A DNA stretch of 52,310 bases. Source: Alphaproteobacteria bacterium (GTDB lineage Bacteria; Pseudomonadota; Alphaproteobacteria; Kiloniellales; DSM-21159). Below are positions 24,601-31,989 of this stretch, in pieces (positions within the stretch are counted from its first letter, which is position 1; every line of letters starts with the position of its first letter). The notes beneath the pieces are model-generated. The model worked only from the letters and a program-made list of their open reading frames with translations, did not search any database and was not told where the DNA came from. The stretch is taken from NCBI GenBank assembly GCA_030433005.1, contig JAUILQ010000040.1:1-52310 (forward strand), written 5' to 3'. A program made the position numbers and the translations under genes.

Positions 24601-26288
24601 ACAGCCTCTCCGCACGGCTGGCCGAGCTGCAGGAGGAACGGGACCGGCTGCAGCGGGAGATCGACGCGGTCGGCGGCGAGCCGACGCCGGAGCAGCAGCG
24701 CCTCGAGGAGGAGATGAACCGCCTGACCGGGCAGCTCGGCGCGGAGCGCGCGCTGGACCTGATCGAGGAGCGCGCCTGGCTGCTGGACGAGATCGCCGCG
24801 CTCGAAGGCGAAGCGGCCGGCCTCGACCGGGACAAGCAGGCCGCGGAAGCGAAGCGGCTGGCCCGGCACAAGCAGCGCCTGCGGGCGCGCGAGGCCGAGC
24901 TGGCCGGCTTCGAGAAGCGGCTGCGCGAGCTGACGACGCGGCAGAGCCGCGACGACGAGGACAGCCGCAGCGCGCGCGAGCAGACCAAGCGCACGATCGA
25001 GCGCCTGAAGGGCGTCGGCAGCGGCATCGGCAAGATCGGCGAGGGCATCTCGGCCCTGGCGTCGCCGGTCGCCATGGACGATCCGGACGTGCAGGCGATG
25101 GTCGCCGAGATGCTGGATCCCGAGAAGGACGACGGCCTGCCCGACGAGCGGCGCGACGCCTTCCGCGCCCTGCTGCGCGACTCGGCGGAGCTGGAGCGGA
25201 CCCAGGCCAATGCCGTCAATACGCTCAACCAGGCGCAGCAGTCGCTGTCGCTGCACCTCGCCGGCATCGCCGAGGCCCTGGGCGCGCTCGACGACGCGGC
25301 GGCGCGCAGCGGCCTGCTGGCGCTGGCCCAGGACGTCGGCACCAAGCGCCACCTGGAGGGCATGGCGCAGCGCGCCCGCGACCTGCTGCGCTGGTCGCTC
25401 TACCACTTCATCATGGCCTTCCGGTACGAGTTCCTGGTCGACGTGCAGGCGAACCTCGGCGACCTCGACGCGATCGTCGAGCGCCTGGCCGGCAAGCTGC
25501 TGATCGACGACCAGGGCCAGCCCCGCAAGGATTCCGAGGGCAATCCCCTGACCCTGGCGAGCATCCCGCGGCAGAGCTACGCCGAGATCGAGGAGATGGT
25601 CCTGAAGGACGCCTTCTCGACCATGGGGGTGTCGCTGCTGCAGTCCCAGCAGCACTGGGACACGCCGCGCGAGGAGACGGTGCGCACCAGCCTGGCGGCG
25701 CCGCCGGGCGGATTCCGGCCGACCGGCGTGCCGGACCGCGACCGGCGCGAGCGCAACGCGCGGGCCTGGCTGTCGGCGCTGCGCCACGACCGCGCCGTCA
25801 CCCTGCACCCGATCCGCGACCTGCGGCTGCTGCCCGACACCAGCTCCTTCGACGCCCGGATCCGGACCGTCGCGCTGACCCGCCTCGCGCTCGCCGCCGA
25901 GGGCGACCGCCTGCCCTTCGACTTCACCCTGCGCTTCGTGCACTCCGGCGAATCGGTGATCCACGGCCGCAGCCCCGAGCATCCGCGCGGCGCCTACTTC
26001 TATTTCCAGAAGGGGCCGGACGACGACCCGGTGTCCTGGGGCTTCCGCTGCCACTGGCCCGGGCCGGGCGGCGACGGCGTCGAGATCAAGCCCTTCTCGG
26101 ACACGCAGAACGCCAGCTCGATGATCAGGACGCTGCTCGACAGCCGCGCCCTGGTGCTGACGCCCTACCTGCCGAGCCTCTATGGGTCCTGGACCCTGCG
26201 GCTCGAGCACTCGTTCGACGACCCGACCTGGTTCCCGCCGATCACCGCGCTGGAGTTCGCGACGACGATCGAGCGGACCGCCCGCTGA
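21678..26288 (+). CDS. large Tc toxin subunit A-related protein
   Basis: A 1536-residue protein. Residues 1-160 are a duplicated beta unit (INATPLRLLV; CVNRTDVYLRVDW). Then comes a beta-rich part (about 265-450) with glycine-rich turns (GADGAHGQPAGR near 342). Helical coiled coils at about 791-848 and 939-1120 flank a hydrophobic Gly-rich segment (858-892, AGAMKLIGGAMKVVPVGQPYLGLGG). The C-terminus (about 1375-1536; RIRTVALTRLALAAEG, GSWTLRLEHSFD, ITALEFATTIERTAR) matches the pattern of the TcB-binding end of Tc toxin A subunits. There is no signal peptide. GGAGGG sits 7 nt before the ATG. No TcB or TcC partner is in the window. The Tc relation is a pattern judgement, and pore or toxin activity is not shown. 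Confidence 0.6.
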   Translation: MTTFRASRLINATPLRLLVAASGSSGEALPLGPFGELGAADGAADGAADWAPGTELRITEAESGGSIRTLHLDPHADAMVLRLETLPARLVDVGSGQGEVTCVNRTDVYLRVDWPGREVPAAVLAPGEQSVIADAGAGHVIAATACFTGELLGAMVLRQAPQQRFEIDEGFRRQRLARLGDPSRPLPPLVPGFPALVAVGEPGEAPKPASARYLAVSELVRGTRRTFNGRRNVVTKALRVAGVRLIWDRFQDDPDLMALQGEDRSDRETVEIFADHVVIGSPVRFPGADVTIWARRLEFRDDGALDLTPIAFTGRADSPKTAPAEGATPYPADADGNPVFRGADGAHGQPAGRLVLNVRELLLPEDDGGRKRLVARGADGQAAEPGGHKPYRQNHADQPKDGKDLPAVHADEIETRLGQVMPLARQTQNWRWPGGASGPGHVIHDASDGRLRLFPHKGNEALAQEHGSRLIEAARVTHLRLFAHDMAVTSTDLNVLHFPAQEWGDHEHFQVEVGDAAHKKARGRARKPGANSRPGDGQDAYPGGRPGDGGAGGSLVSGLPAAFLEALAELGPGKPGAKTEAVEGLRPGTPWPAYRVDMFVVKRTFPFESSLQPGLDVEDVSGRKGAGAEGSAGEPGAPGRIEAIAGLESAVAPDGRAARLAWGQAAAWAHPIAVDALIACAGDAFRADHRELARRLLDPYVAELVLAAEANPGPAAEMAAELAARRIPIAGMRRNLMANLDFFGNPPGWVPRLQASTNFTVYQELRKTSGELLRFARGMLADFERRALTSRQMAELRTQLRRELALHQQEVESSARALQQGRDELEKVRQEAARIQREIGVLENWATSEAKDKVQAQRLFAGAMKLIGGAMKVVPVGQPYLGLGGDVVAAAGEFDWNAKNPAEQWAPMLGGLGKTVDGFLRDHKDLIARDVSPPTDGKAETRRLEDEVARAAGAIDRLGKQQRAAAEALEDDYRNSLSARLAELQEERDRLQREIDAVGGEPTPEQQRLEEEMNRLTGQLGAERALDLIEERAWLLDEIAALEGEAAGLDRDKQAAEAKRLARHKQRLRAREAELAGFEKRLRELTTRQSRDDEDSRSAREQTKRTIERLKGVGSGIGKIGEGISALASPVAMDDPDVQAMVAEMLDPEKDDGLPDERRDAFRALLRDSAELERTQANAVNTLNQAQQSLSLHLAGIAEALGALDDAAARSGLLALAQDVGTKRHLEGMAQRARDLLRWSLYHFIMAFRYEFLVDVQANLGDLDAIVERLAGKLLIDDQGQPRKDSEGNPLTLASIPRQSYAEIEEMVLKDAFSTMGVSLLQSQQHWDTPREETVRTSLAAPPGGFRPTGVPDRDRRERNARAWLSALRHDRAVTLHPIRDLRLLPDTSSFDARIRTVALTRLALAAEGDRLPFDFTLRFVHSGESVIHGRSPEHPRGAYFYFQKGPDDDPVSWGFRCHWPGPGGDGVEIKPFSDTQNASSMIRTLLDSRALVLTPYLPSLYGSWTLRLEHSFDDPTWFPPITALEFATTIERTAR

Positions 26289-26348
26289 GCCGCTGCGGTC
26301 CGACGGCGGGACCGGTGCCGGAGCGAGCGGCAGCGAGGAGCACCGGCA

Positions 26349-26870
26349 ATGACGGACGATACGGGTCTCGCGAGCGGCTGCGGCCTGGTCAACCGGACGG
26401 CGCTGCTCCTGCTGGTCGAGGTCGAGGGCGCGGACGCACCGCCCGCGCCGCTCGAGCCGGGCGAGCGCTTCGACGGGCGGCCCTGGCCCGACGGCACGGT
26501 GCTGCGCCTGCTGGAGGCGGCCAGCCGAGCGCCGGTCATGCGGGTCCGGCTCGGCCCGCAACCGCCGCTCGAGCTGGCTCCACTCGACCTGCCCCGGCGC
26601 CTGCCCGGCATCGCGGGGAGCGTCGGCGAACTGGCCTGCCTGAACCGCACGCAGTCCCTCCTCGCGCTGCGCTGGGCCCGCCACGGCAAGGACGAAGGCA
26701 TCGGCATCGATCCGGGCCAGCTGATCGTGATCGCCGATCTGGAACCGGGAGCGCTCGTTCACGCCCTGGACGGGCGGACCCTCGAGGCGGTCGCCTGCCA
26801 TCTCTTCACGGGTTCGGACCGTTTCAATATCCGCGAGCGGACCCGGACGCGGCCTCCGGCGGCGGACTGA
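26349..26870 (+). CDS. companion protein sharing the N-terminal domain of the large Tc-like protein
   Basis: A 173-residue protein, 60 nt downstream of the large gene on the same strand. It is co-linear with residues 1-160 of that protein. Both have an early GLVNRTALLLLV/INATPLRLLV strand, a TVLRLLEAASRAPVMRV/TELRITEAESGGSIRT segment, a second CLNRTQSLLALRW/CVNRTDVYLRVDW strand, and a PGQLIVIADLEPG/PGEQSVIADAGAG loop. Within each protein the two NRT strands suggest an internal duplication. The function is unknown; it may pair with or cap the large protein. Confidence 0.7.
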   Translation: MTDDTGLASGCGLVNRTALLLLVEVEGADAPPAPLEPGERFDGRPWPDGTVLRLLEAASRAPVMRVRLGPQPPLELAPLDLPRRLPGIAGSVGELACLNRTQSLLALRWARHGKDEGIGIDPGQLIVIADLEPGALVHALDGRTLEAVACHLFTGSDRFNIRERTRTRPPAAD

Positions 26871-26885
26871 AGCGCGGGCGCCGGG

Positions 26886-26933
26886 CGGTCTGCGGTCTGA
26901 ACGGTCTGCGGTCCGAGCGGTCTGCGGATCGGG
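26886..26933. repeat. three tandem 16-bp repeats
   Basis: Consensus CGGTCTGCGGTCYGAR, three adjacent copies (the last one diverged), downstream of the tRNA gene end and of the companion gene stop. Confidence 0.6.
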
Positions 26934-26940
26934 AAGGAAA

Positions 26941-27016
26941 TGGTGGAGCCGAGGGGAGTCGAACCCCTGACCTCAGCAGTGCGATTGCTGCGCTCTCCCA
27001 ACTGAGCTACGGCCCC
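26941..27016 (-). tRNA. tRNA-Ala (anticodon CGC)
   Basis: A complete 76-nt cloverleaf on the minus strand with encoded CCA. The acceptor stem is GGGGCCG/CGGCTCC with one G-U pair. The D-arm is normal. The anticodon arm CAGCA-ATCGCAC-TGCTG gives anticodon CGC (reads GCG), and the T-arm contains GGTTCGACTCC. It is preceded by an excellent sigma-70 promoter. Confidence 0.97.
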
Positions 27017-27081
27017 ACGCGGGATCTTTGTTGGGACAGGCGTCCGGGCGACCGCGAGGCCGCCTGGGCGCGAGAGCGCGG

Positions 27082-27110
27082 ATAATGGTGAGGCGGCCGG
27101 GTCGTGTCAA
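27082..27110 (-). promoter_or_regulatory. sigma-70 promoter of the tRNA-Ala gene
   Basis: On the minus strand TTGACA (27110-27105), 17-nt spacer, CATTAT (27087-27082). It is close to the ideal consensus, about 60 nt before the tRNA 5' end. Confidence 0.75.
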
Positions 27111-27136
27111 GCGGCTCCGCAGCCCAGCGCCAAGCC

Positions 27137-27165
27137 TTGCGGCGGGCCGCGCCGGACCGCTATAG
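27137..27165 (+). promoter_or_regulatory. sigma-70 promoter of yggT
   Basis: TTGCGG (27137-27142), 17-nt spacer, CTATAG (27160-27165), 43 nt before the ATG. Confidence 0.5.
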
Positions 27166-27208
27166 GAGAGGCCCTGCAGCCGAACGCGACCCGGGAGCGG
27201 CCGAGCGC

Positions 27209-27502
27209 ATGTATGCCCTCATCACCCTGATCAGCACCGTGATCTCCATCTACATCTGGCTCCTGATCGCCTCGGCGATCCTGAGCTGGCTGGTCGCGTT
27301 CAACGTGATCAACACCTCGAACCGCTTCGTCTACATGGTCGGCGACTTCCTCTACCGGATCACCGAGCCGGCGCTCAGGCCGATCCGCAAGATCCTGCCG
27401 ACGCTCGGCGGCATCGACCTCTCGCCGATGGTGCTGATCCTGCTGCTGATCTTCCTGCAGAACCTGCTGCTCCAGGACATCGCCCCGGCCCTGCTCTATT
27501 GA
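27209..27502 (+). CDS. YggT family membrane protein
   Basis: A 97-residue protein with two membrane hairpins: helices at about 3-30 (LISTVISIYIWLLIASAILSWLVAF) and 72-95. The signature between them is FLYRITEPALRPIRKILPTLGGIDLSPM. YggT proteins are linked to membrane organisation and osmotic stress in several bacteria. It overlaps the next gene by 4 nt, so the two are translationally coupled. The start follows GGGAGCGG. Confidence 0.93.
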   Translation: MYALITLISTVISIYIWLLIASAILSWLVAFNVINTSNRFVYMVGDFLYRITEPALRPIRKILPTLGGIDLSPMVLILLLIFLQNLLLQDIAPALLY

Positions 27503-27843
27503 GCGGCGCCGGGCCGGGCGCAGCAGCGACCGCCTGGCGCGAGTCCGGCGGCGCCCTGCTGCTCGAGCTGCGCGTCCAGCCGGGCGCCCGCAAGGCCGGG
27601 CTCGCCGGGCTGGAGACGCGCGACGACGGCCGCGTGCGCCTGAAGGTAAAGGTCACCGCCCCGCCCGAGGACGGCAAGGCCAACGCCGCCGTGGCCGCGC
27701 TGCTCGCCAAGGCGCTGGGCCTCGCGAGGGGCGACGTCGTCCTGCTGCGTGGCGAGACGGCGCGCGACAAGACCCTTCGCCTCCAGGGCGATCCGGCCGC
27801 GCTGGCGGCGCGCCTCGAGGCGCTGCTTGCCGCGCCCGGCTGA
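27499..27843 (+). CDS. DUF167 family protein (YggU)
   Basis: A 114-residue cytosolic protein of the YggU/DUF167 family: LELRVQPGARKAGLAG (about 22-37), RLKVKVTAPPEDGKANAAVAALLAKAL (about 46-72), VVLLRGETARDKTLRLQGDP. The start is a TTG inside TATTGA, overlapping the yggT stop; no other start fits the family length. The yggT-yggU pair is conserved in many proteobacteria. Function unknown. Confidence 0.92.
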   Translation: MSGAGPGAAATAWRESGGALLLELRVQPGARKAGLAGLETRDDGRVRLKVKVTAPPEDGKANAAVAALLAKALGLARGDVVLLRGETARDKTLRLQGDPAALAARLEALLAAPG

Positions 27844-27853
27844 CGCCGTCGCC

Positions 27854-27908
27854 GGAAGGCTCGGCGGCGGAAGGCTCGGCGGCGAAGGGTCGGCGGCGAA
27901 GGGTCGGG
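27854..27908. repeat. four tandem 14-15-bp repeats
   Basis: Two copies of GGAAGGCTCGGCGGC, then one copy of GAAGGGTCGGCGGC and a last partial one, between yggU and folD. Confidence 0.65.
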
Positions 27909-27993
27909 GACGGGCAAGCGGAAGGCGGATTCCGGCTGGCCGCCCGCCCCCGGGCCGCCTAAGACGGCGGCGCACAGCAAGGGAGACGACCGC

Positions 27994-28920
27994 ATGAGCG
28001 AGACCACGACCGCGCAGGCCGCCACCGGCGGGGCCCGGATCATCGACGGCAAGGGCTTCGCGGCGGCGCTGCGCGGCCGCATCGGCGAGGCCGTGGCGCG
28101 CCTCAAGGCCGAGCACGGCATGACCCCGGGCCTGGCCGTCGTGCTGGTCGGCGAGGATCCGGCCAGCCAGGTCTACGTGCGCTCCAAGGGCAAGCAGACG
28201 CTGGAGGCCGGCATGGCTTCCTTCGAGCACCGGCTGGAGGCCTCGACCTCGCAGGAGACGCTGCTGAAGCTGGTCGCCGAGCTCAACGCCGACCCGGCGG
28301 TCCACGGCATCCTGGTGCAGCTGCCGCTGCCCGGCCAGATCGACAGCGCCGCCGTGCTCGCCGCCATCGACCCGGCCAAGGACGTCGACGGCTTCCACGT
28401 CATCAACGCCGGGCGCCTGGCGACCGGCCAGCCGGCGCTGGTGCCCTGCACGCCGCTCGGCTGCCTGCTGCTGCTGCGCGACACGCTGGGCGACCTGACC
28501 GGCCTGGAGGCCGTGGTCGTCGGCCGCTCCAACATCGTCGGCAAGCCGATGGCCCAGCTGCTGCTCGGCGAGAGCTGCACCGTCACGGTCGCGCACTCGC
28601 GGACCCGCGACCTGCCCGGCGTCTGCCGGCGCGCCGACATCCTGGTCGCCGCGGTCGGCCGGCCGGAGATGGTGCGCGGCGACTGGATCAGGCCGGGCGC
28701 CACGGTGATCGACGTCGGCATCAACCGCCTGCCGCCCGAGCAGGAGGGCGCCAAGGGCCGGCTGGTCGGCGACGTCGCCTTCGCCGAGGCCGCCGAGGTC
28801 GCCGGCGCGATCACCCCGGTGCCCGGCGGCGTCGGCCCGATGACCATCGCCTGCCTGCTCGCCAACACCCTGACCGCCGCCTGCCGCGCCAGAGGCCTGC
28901 CGGAGCCGGCGCTGATCTAG
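27994..28920 (+). CDS. folD: FolD bifunctional methylene-THF dehydrogenase/cyclohydrolase
   Basis: A 308-residue enzyme of one-carbon metabolism that interconverts methylene-, methenyl- and formyl-tetrahydrofolate with NADP. Signatures are [16 protein letters not shown] (substrate Tyr/Lys), [40 protein letters not shown] (Rossmann turn) and [19 protein letters not shown]. The length is normal. It is a single gene in the local context; its product also feeds TrmFO chemistry at the start of the window, although the genes are unlinked. Confidence 0.98.
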   Translation: MSETTTAQAATGGARIIDGKGFAAALRGRIGEAVARLKAEHGMTPGLAVVLVGEDPASQVYVRSKGKQTLEAGMASFEHRLEASTSQETLLKLVAELNADPAVHGILVQLPLPGQIDSAAVLAAIDPAKDVDGFHVINAGRLATGQPALVPCTPLGCLLLLRDTLGDLTGLEAVVVGRSNIVGKPMAQLLLGESCTVTVAHSRTRDLPGVCRRADILVAAVGRPEMVRGDWIRPGATVIDVGINRLPPEQEGAKGRLVGDVAFAEAAEVAGAITPVPGGVGPMTIACLLANTLTAACRARGLPEPALI

Positions 28921-29055
28921 CTTGCCGCCCCTCGAGCGTCGCGCCCGCGTCGGCTGGCGCAGCCGCGCGATGGCCAGTACCCTGCCCAGACCCGGGCCCG
29001 ACCGGCGTCCAACCCGGGCGCGCGCCCGCGATCGCCAGGCGTGCCATCGGCGCGA

Positions 29056-29064
29056 GGGGGGGGG
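29056..29064. repeat. G9 homopolymer upstream of the first leader peptide
   Basis: Nine consecutive G, 74 nt before the ATG at 29138, in the presumed promoter or 5' untranslated region. Runs of this length can slip during replication. Confidence 0.5.
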
Positions 29065-29137
29065 GACGGAGCCGGCGCTCTCGGTCGACGCGCCGGCCGG
29101 GCCCCTGCCCGAACGCCTGACGAGCGGAGGAACGGGC

Positions 29138-29371
29138 ATGAACGAAGAGAACGTGAAGAAGATCGTCGACAGATATGTCTCCGACGAGAAGTTCAGGGCG
29201 GAGATCCGGGCCGATCCGGAGGCCGCCATCCGCAACGCCGGCTTCGAGCTGGACGACGAGGAACGGGCGTTGCTGAAGTCGATCGACTTCTCGCAGGCGG
29301 ACGAGCAGCTCTCGGAGCGGATGTCCGCGTCGGGCGTGGATTATGGCGGGTCCGGACAGGTCGGGGTATGA
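29138..29371 (+). CDS. RiPP precursor-like peptide 1 (Os1348/NHLP-type leader)
   Basis: A 77-residue peptide. Residues 1-64 form a leader with the pattern IVDRYVSDEKFRAEIRADP, AIRNAGFELDDEERALLKS and DFSQADEQLS, like Os1348/NHLP-clan leaders. The tail is SGVDYGGSGQVGV. The leader is about 80 percent identical to that of the peptide 2 gene downstream, while the tails differ completely. The ATG is preceded by GGAGG. The next genes encode a PqqD-domain protease and a prenyl synthase-like protein, which supports a role as a modified peptide. No cysteine is present, so lanthionine chemistry is excluded. Confidence 0.72.
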   Translation: MNEENVKKIVDRYVSDEKFRAEIRADPEAAIRNAGFELDDEERALLKSIDFSQADEQLSERMSASGVDYGGSGQVGV

Positions 29372-29537
29372 TCGGCTCCGCCTGAGTCCCCGGGGCGACG
29401 GCCTGTACGCTCGACGGGACGAGGGCCGGTCCGGGCTCGGGAGGCGTTCGATCGGCGGAAGACGGGGCAGGACCGGGCGGTGACGGTCTAAGCGTCATCC
29501 GGACAGTCCCGGCTTGCCTGACGAGGGAGAAACGGGG

Positions 29538-29765
29538 GTGAGAGAACAAATCGTGAAAGAGATCGTCGACAGGTACGTCTCCGACGAGACCTTCCGGGCC
29601 GGCGTCAGGGCCGATCCCGAGCGCGCCATCCGCAACGCCGGCTTCAAGCTGGACGACGAGGAACGGGCCCTGCTGAAGTCGGTCGACTTCTCGCAGACGG
29701 ATGAGCAGCTTTCGGCGCGGATGTCGGCGGGCTGGTCTGATCCGATCGGCACGCCGTGGGACTGA
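29538..29765 (+). CDS. RiPP precursor-like peptide 2 (Os1348/NHLP-type leader)
   Basis: A 75-residue peptide. The leader matches peptide 1 (IVDRYVSDETFRAGVRADP, AIRNAGFKLDDEERALLKS), and the tail is GWSDPIGTPWD, with two tryptophans, one penultimate. I chose GTG 29538 because it follows GAGGGAG at normal spacing and aligns exactly with the start of peptide 1; a TTG at 29514 is possible. It has no cysteine. It lies 160 nt upstream of the M50 fusion protein. Trp near the C-terminus is the site of prenylation in ComX pheromones, relevant because a ComQ-like gene follows. Confidence 0.72.
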   Translation: MREQIVKEIVDRYVSDETFRAGVRADPERAIRNAGFKLDDEERALLKSVDFSQTDEQLSARMSAGWSDPIGTPWD

Positions 29766-29925
29766 GCGGACCGGGAGCGCAGCGCCGCCTGGCCGGGACG
29801 ATGCTGACGACGGCCGGGGCCGCGGATGACCCGGCCCGCCTGGATGCACCTCGTCGGCGGCGGCCAAGCCGGTCGACCCAGCCCCGTCGGGGCCGGATGA
29901 ACCACCCGAGCCACGATCCCTGACC

Positions 29926-31989
29926 GTGTCCGCGCCGCTTCCATCGGCCGTCGACCGGACCGGCGTCCTCGCCTCCCACCCGGCCTTCGCGACGCTGTCT
30001 CGGCCGGTGCTCGAGTCGCTCGCGGGACATTTCGCGGAGGAACGCTATGGCCCCGGCGAGGTGATCGTCCGCGAGGGCGACGCCGGGGACCGGCTGTTCC
30101 TGGTCGCCTCGGGCAGCGTCGATGTCCATTCCGCCGACGGCAGGCGGTCGGTCTTCATGAGATCGCTGGGGCCGGGCGAGCTGTTCGGCGAGATGGCCCT
30201 GCTCGAGCCGGACGGCCGGCGCAACGCGACCGTCACCGCGAGCGGCCCGGTGCGGGTTCTCAGCCTGCCGAAAGCGGCCTTCGCCGAGGCGCTCCAGGCC
30301 GAAGGCGGATTGCGCGAGTCGGTGCTCCGGCTGCGCGAGGCCATCCTGCGCTTCCGCTTCCTGCGCCTGGCCAGCCCGTTCGGCGCGCTGGAGCCGGCGA
30401 TGCTCGAGGCGCTGGCGGCGCGCATGACCCGAAGCGACTTCAAGGCCGGCGAGACCTTGATCCGGCAGGGCGACGCCGGCGACTTCGCGCTGCTGATCGC
30501 CGAGGGAGAGGTCGAGGTGGTGCGGCGCGACGGCGCCGAGGAGCGCCGGCTCGCCACGCTCGGCGTCGGCGCGATGCTCGGCGAGGCGGCGATCCTGACC
30601 GGCGCGCTGCGCAACGCCAGCCTCCGCGCGCTGACGGACGGCCACGCCTTCAGGATCGACCGCGACGCGCTGCTCGAGCTGTTCGAGCGCGACCGGCGGA
30701 TCGGCCTGCAGGCGATCCAGCTGCTGCGCCTGCGCGAGCGGCCGCGGCAGGCGCCGAACGTGGAGGCGCACGAGCGCCGGACCGTGGAGGGCGACACCCT
30801 GCACATCCTGAAGCGGAAGGATACCGGCGCCTTCTTCCAGCTGTCCGAGAGCGGCTGGCGGATCTGGCAGAGCCTCGACGGCGAGGCGACGCTCCGGGAG
30901 ATCGCGATCGCCCACATGCTGGCGACCAGGACCTTCGCGCCGCAGCTGGTCGCCGACACCGTCGCCGCCCTGACCGCCGCCGGCTTCGTCGAGGTCCAGA
31001 GCGTGACCCGCGACGTGGCGGAGCGGCTGGGCGGCCGCGGCGGCGGCCGGGGCGGCGACAGCGCGCTCCGCCGGATCGGCGCCGTTTTGCGGCGCCTCTT
31101 CGTCTGGCACTGGGATCTCGGCTCCGGCGATCGGCTGATCGGGAGCCTCTACGATCGCGGCGGGCATCTCGCCTATCGCGCGGCCGGCCTCGCCGTCCTC
31201 GCCGCGATCGTGCTCTGCGGCACGGCGGCCGTCGTCGTCACCGGCCCGGAGGCGCGGGCGGCAATGGAGCGCGGCTGGAGCGAGGGCTGGCTGTGGTTGG
31301 TGGTGCCGCTGGTCTACGCCAGCGTCGCCCTGCACGAGCTCGGCCACGGGCTCTCGGTCAAGCACTACCGGCGCGAGGTGCTCGGCGCCGGCCTCGGCTG
31401 CCAGGGCCCGGTGCTCTTCGCCTACGTCAACACCAGCGACATGTGGCTGGAGGGGCGCCTGCCCCGGCTCGTCGTCGACGCCTCCGGCATGGTGGTGAAC
31501 ATGGTCCTGGCCGGTCTCGCCGGGCTCGCCCTGCTGATCGTCGACGATCCGGAGGCGGCTGCGGTGCTGTGGCTGTTCGCCGTCGTCTCCTGGCAGGTCG
31601 TCCTGGTCAACCTGAACCCCGTGTTCGACCTGGACGGCTACTACCTGCTGTCCGACTGGCTGGACCGCCCGAACCTGCGGACCAAGTCGTTCCGCCGCTT
31701 CCTCGAGCTGGTCCGCTCCGGCGAGCTGGGGATCGCCCGGCGGCACCCGGTCGAGATCGCCTACAGCGTCCTGAGCCTGGTCTACGTCTCGGCGATGGGC
31801 GTCGTACTGTACTTCCTCTATCGCCCGCTGCTCGCCAGCTGGCTCGGCGACGCCGGCCCGGCCCTGCTGGCCGAGCTCGGCGCGCTGGCCATCGCCCTGC
31901 TCTGGTACGCGAGCAGCAGCGCCTTCCTGTCCCGCAGCCTGAAGCTGGCCTGGCGGGAGTCCGGCAGGCAACCGGCGGCCGGGCTGTGA
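29926..31989 (+). CDS. fusion protein: two cyclic-nucleotide domains, PqqD-like RRE, M50 membrane protease
   Basis: A 687-residue protein. Residues about 13-125 and 145-260 are two cNMP-binding domains (GELFGEMALLEPDGRRNATV; GAMLGEAAILTGALRNASL). Residues 281-360 have the PqqD/RRE pattern (LHILKRKDTGAFFQLSESGWRIWQSL, then helices). Residues about 420-680 are a site-2-type protease with about six helices, zinc motif HELGH (470-474) and NPVFDLDGYY (564-573, with D570 as third ligand). The RRE would bind the leader peptides encoded just upstream, and the protease would cut in or near the membrane under cNMP control; this is inference. The GTG start has a poor ribosome site. The stop overlaps the next start (GTGA). 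Confidence 0.85.
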   Translation: MSAPLPSAVDRTGVLASHPAFATLSRPVLESLAGHFAEERYGPGEVIVREGDAGDRLFLVASGSVDVHSADGRRSVFMRSLGPGELFGEMALLEPDGRRNATVTASGPVRVLSLPKAAFAEALQAEGGLRESVLRLREAILRFRFLRLASPFGALEPAMLEALAARMTRSDFKAGETLIRQGDAGDFALLIAEGEVEVVRRDGAEERRLATLGVGAMLGEAAILTGALRNASLRALTDGHAFRIDRDALLELFERDRRIGLQAIQLLRLRERPRQAPNVEAHERRTVEGDTLHILKRKDTGAFFQLSESGWRIWQSLDGEATLREIAIAHMLATRTFAPQLVADTVAALTAAGFVEVQSVTRDVAERLGGRGGGRGGDSALRRIGAVLRRLFVWHWDLGSGDRLIGSLYDRGGHLAYRAAGLAVLAAIVLCGTAAVVVTGPEARAAMERGWSEGWLWLVVPLVYASVALHELGHGLSVKHYRREVLGAGLGCQGPVLFAYVNTSDMWLEGRLPRLVVDASGMVVNMVLAGLAGLALLIVDDPEAAAVLWLFAVVSWQVVLVNLNPVFDLDGYYLLSDWLDRPNLRTKSFRRFLELVRSGELGIARRHPVEIAYSVLSLVYVSAMGVVLYFLYRPLLASWLGDAGPALLAELGALAIALLWYASSSAFLSRSLKLAWRESGRQPAAGL

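Noticed and set aside
20588..27085. A 2165-codon open frame on the plus strand and a 1838-codon open frame on the minus strand (21285-26801)
   Set aside because: Both are shadow frames of the Tc-like gene. They are Arg/Ala/Gly/Pro-rich and lack domain patterns or start signals; high GC removes stop codons in such frames.
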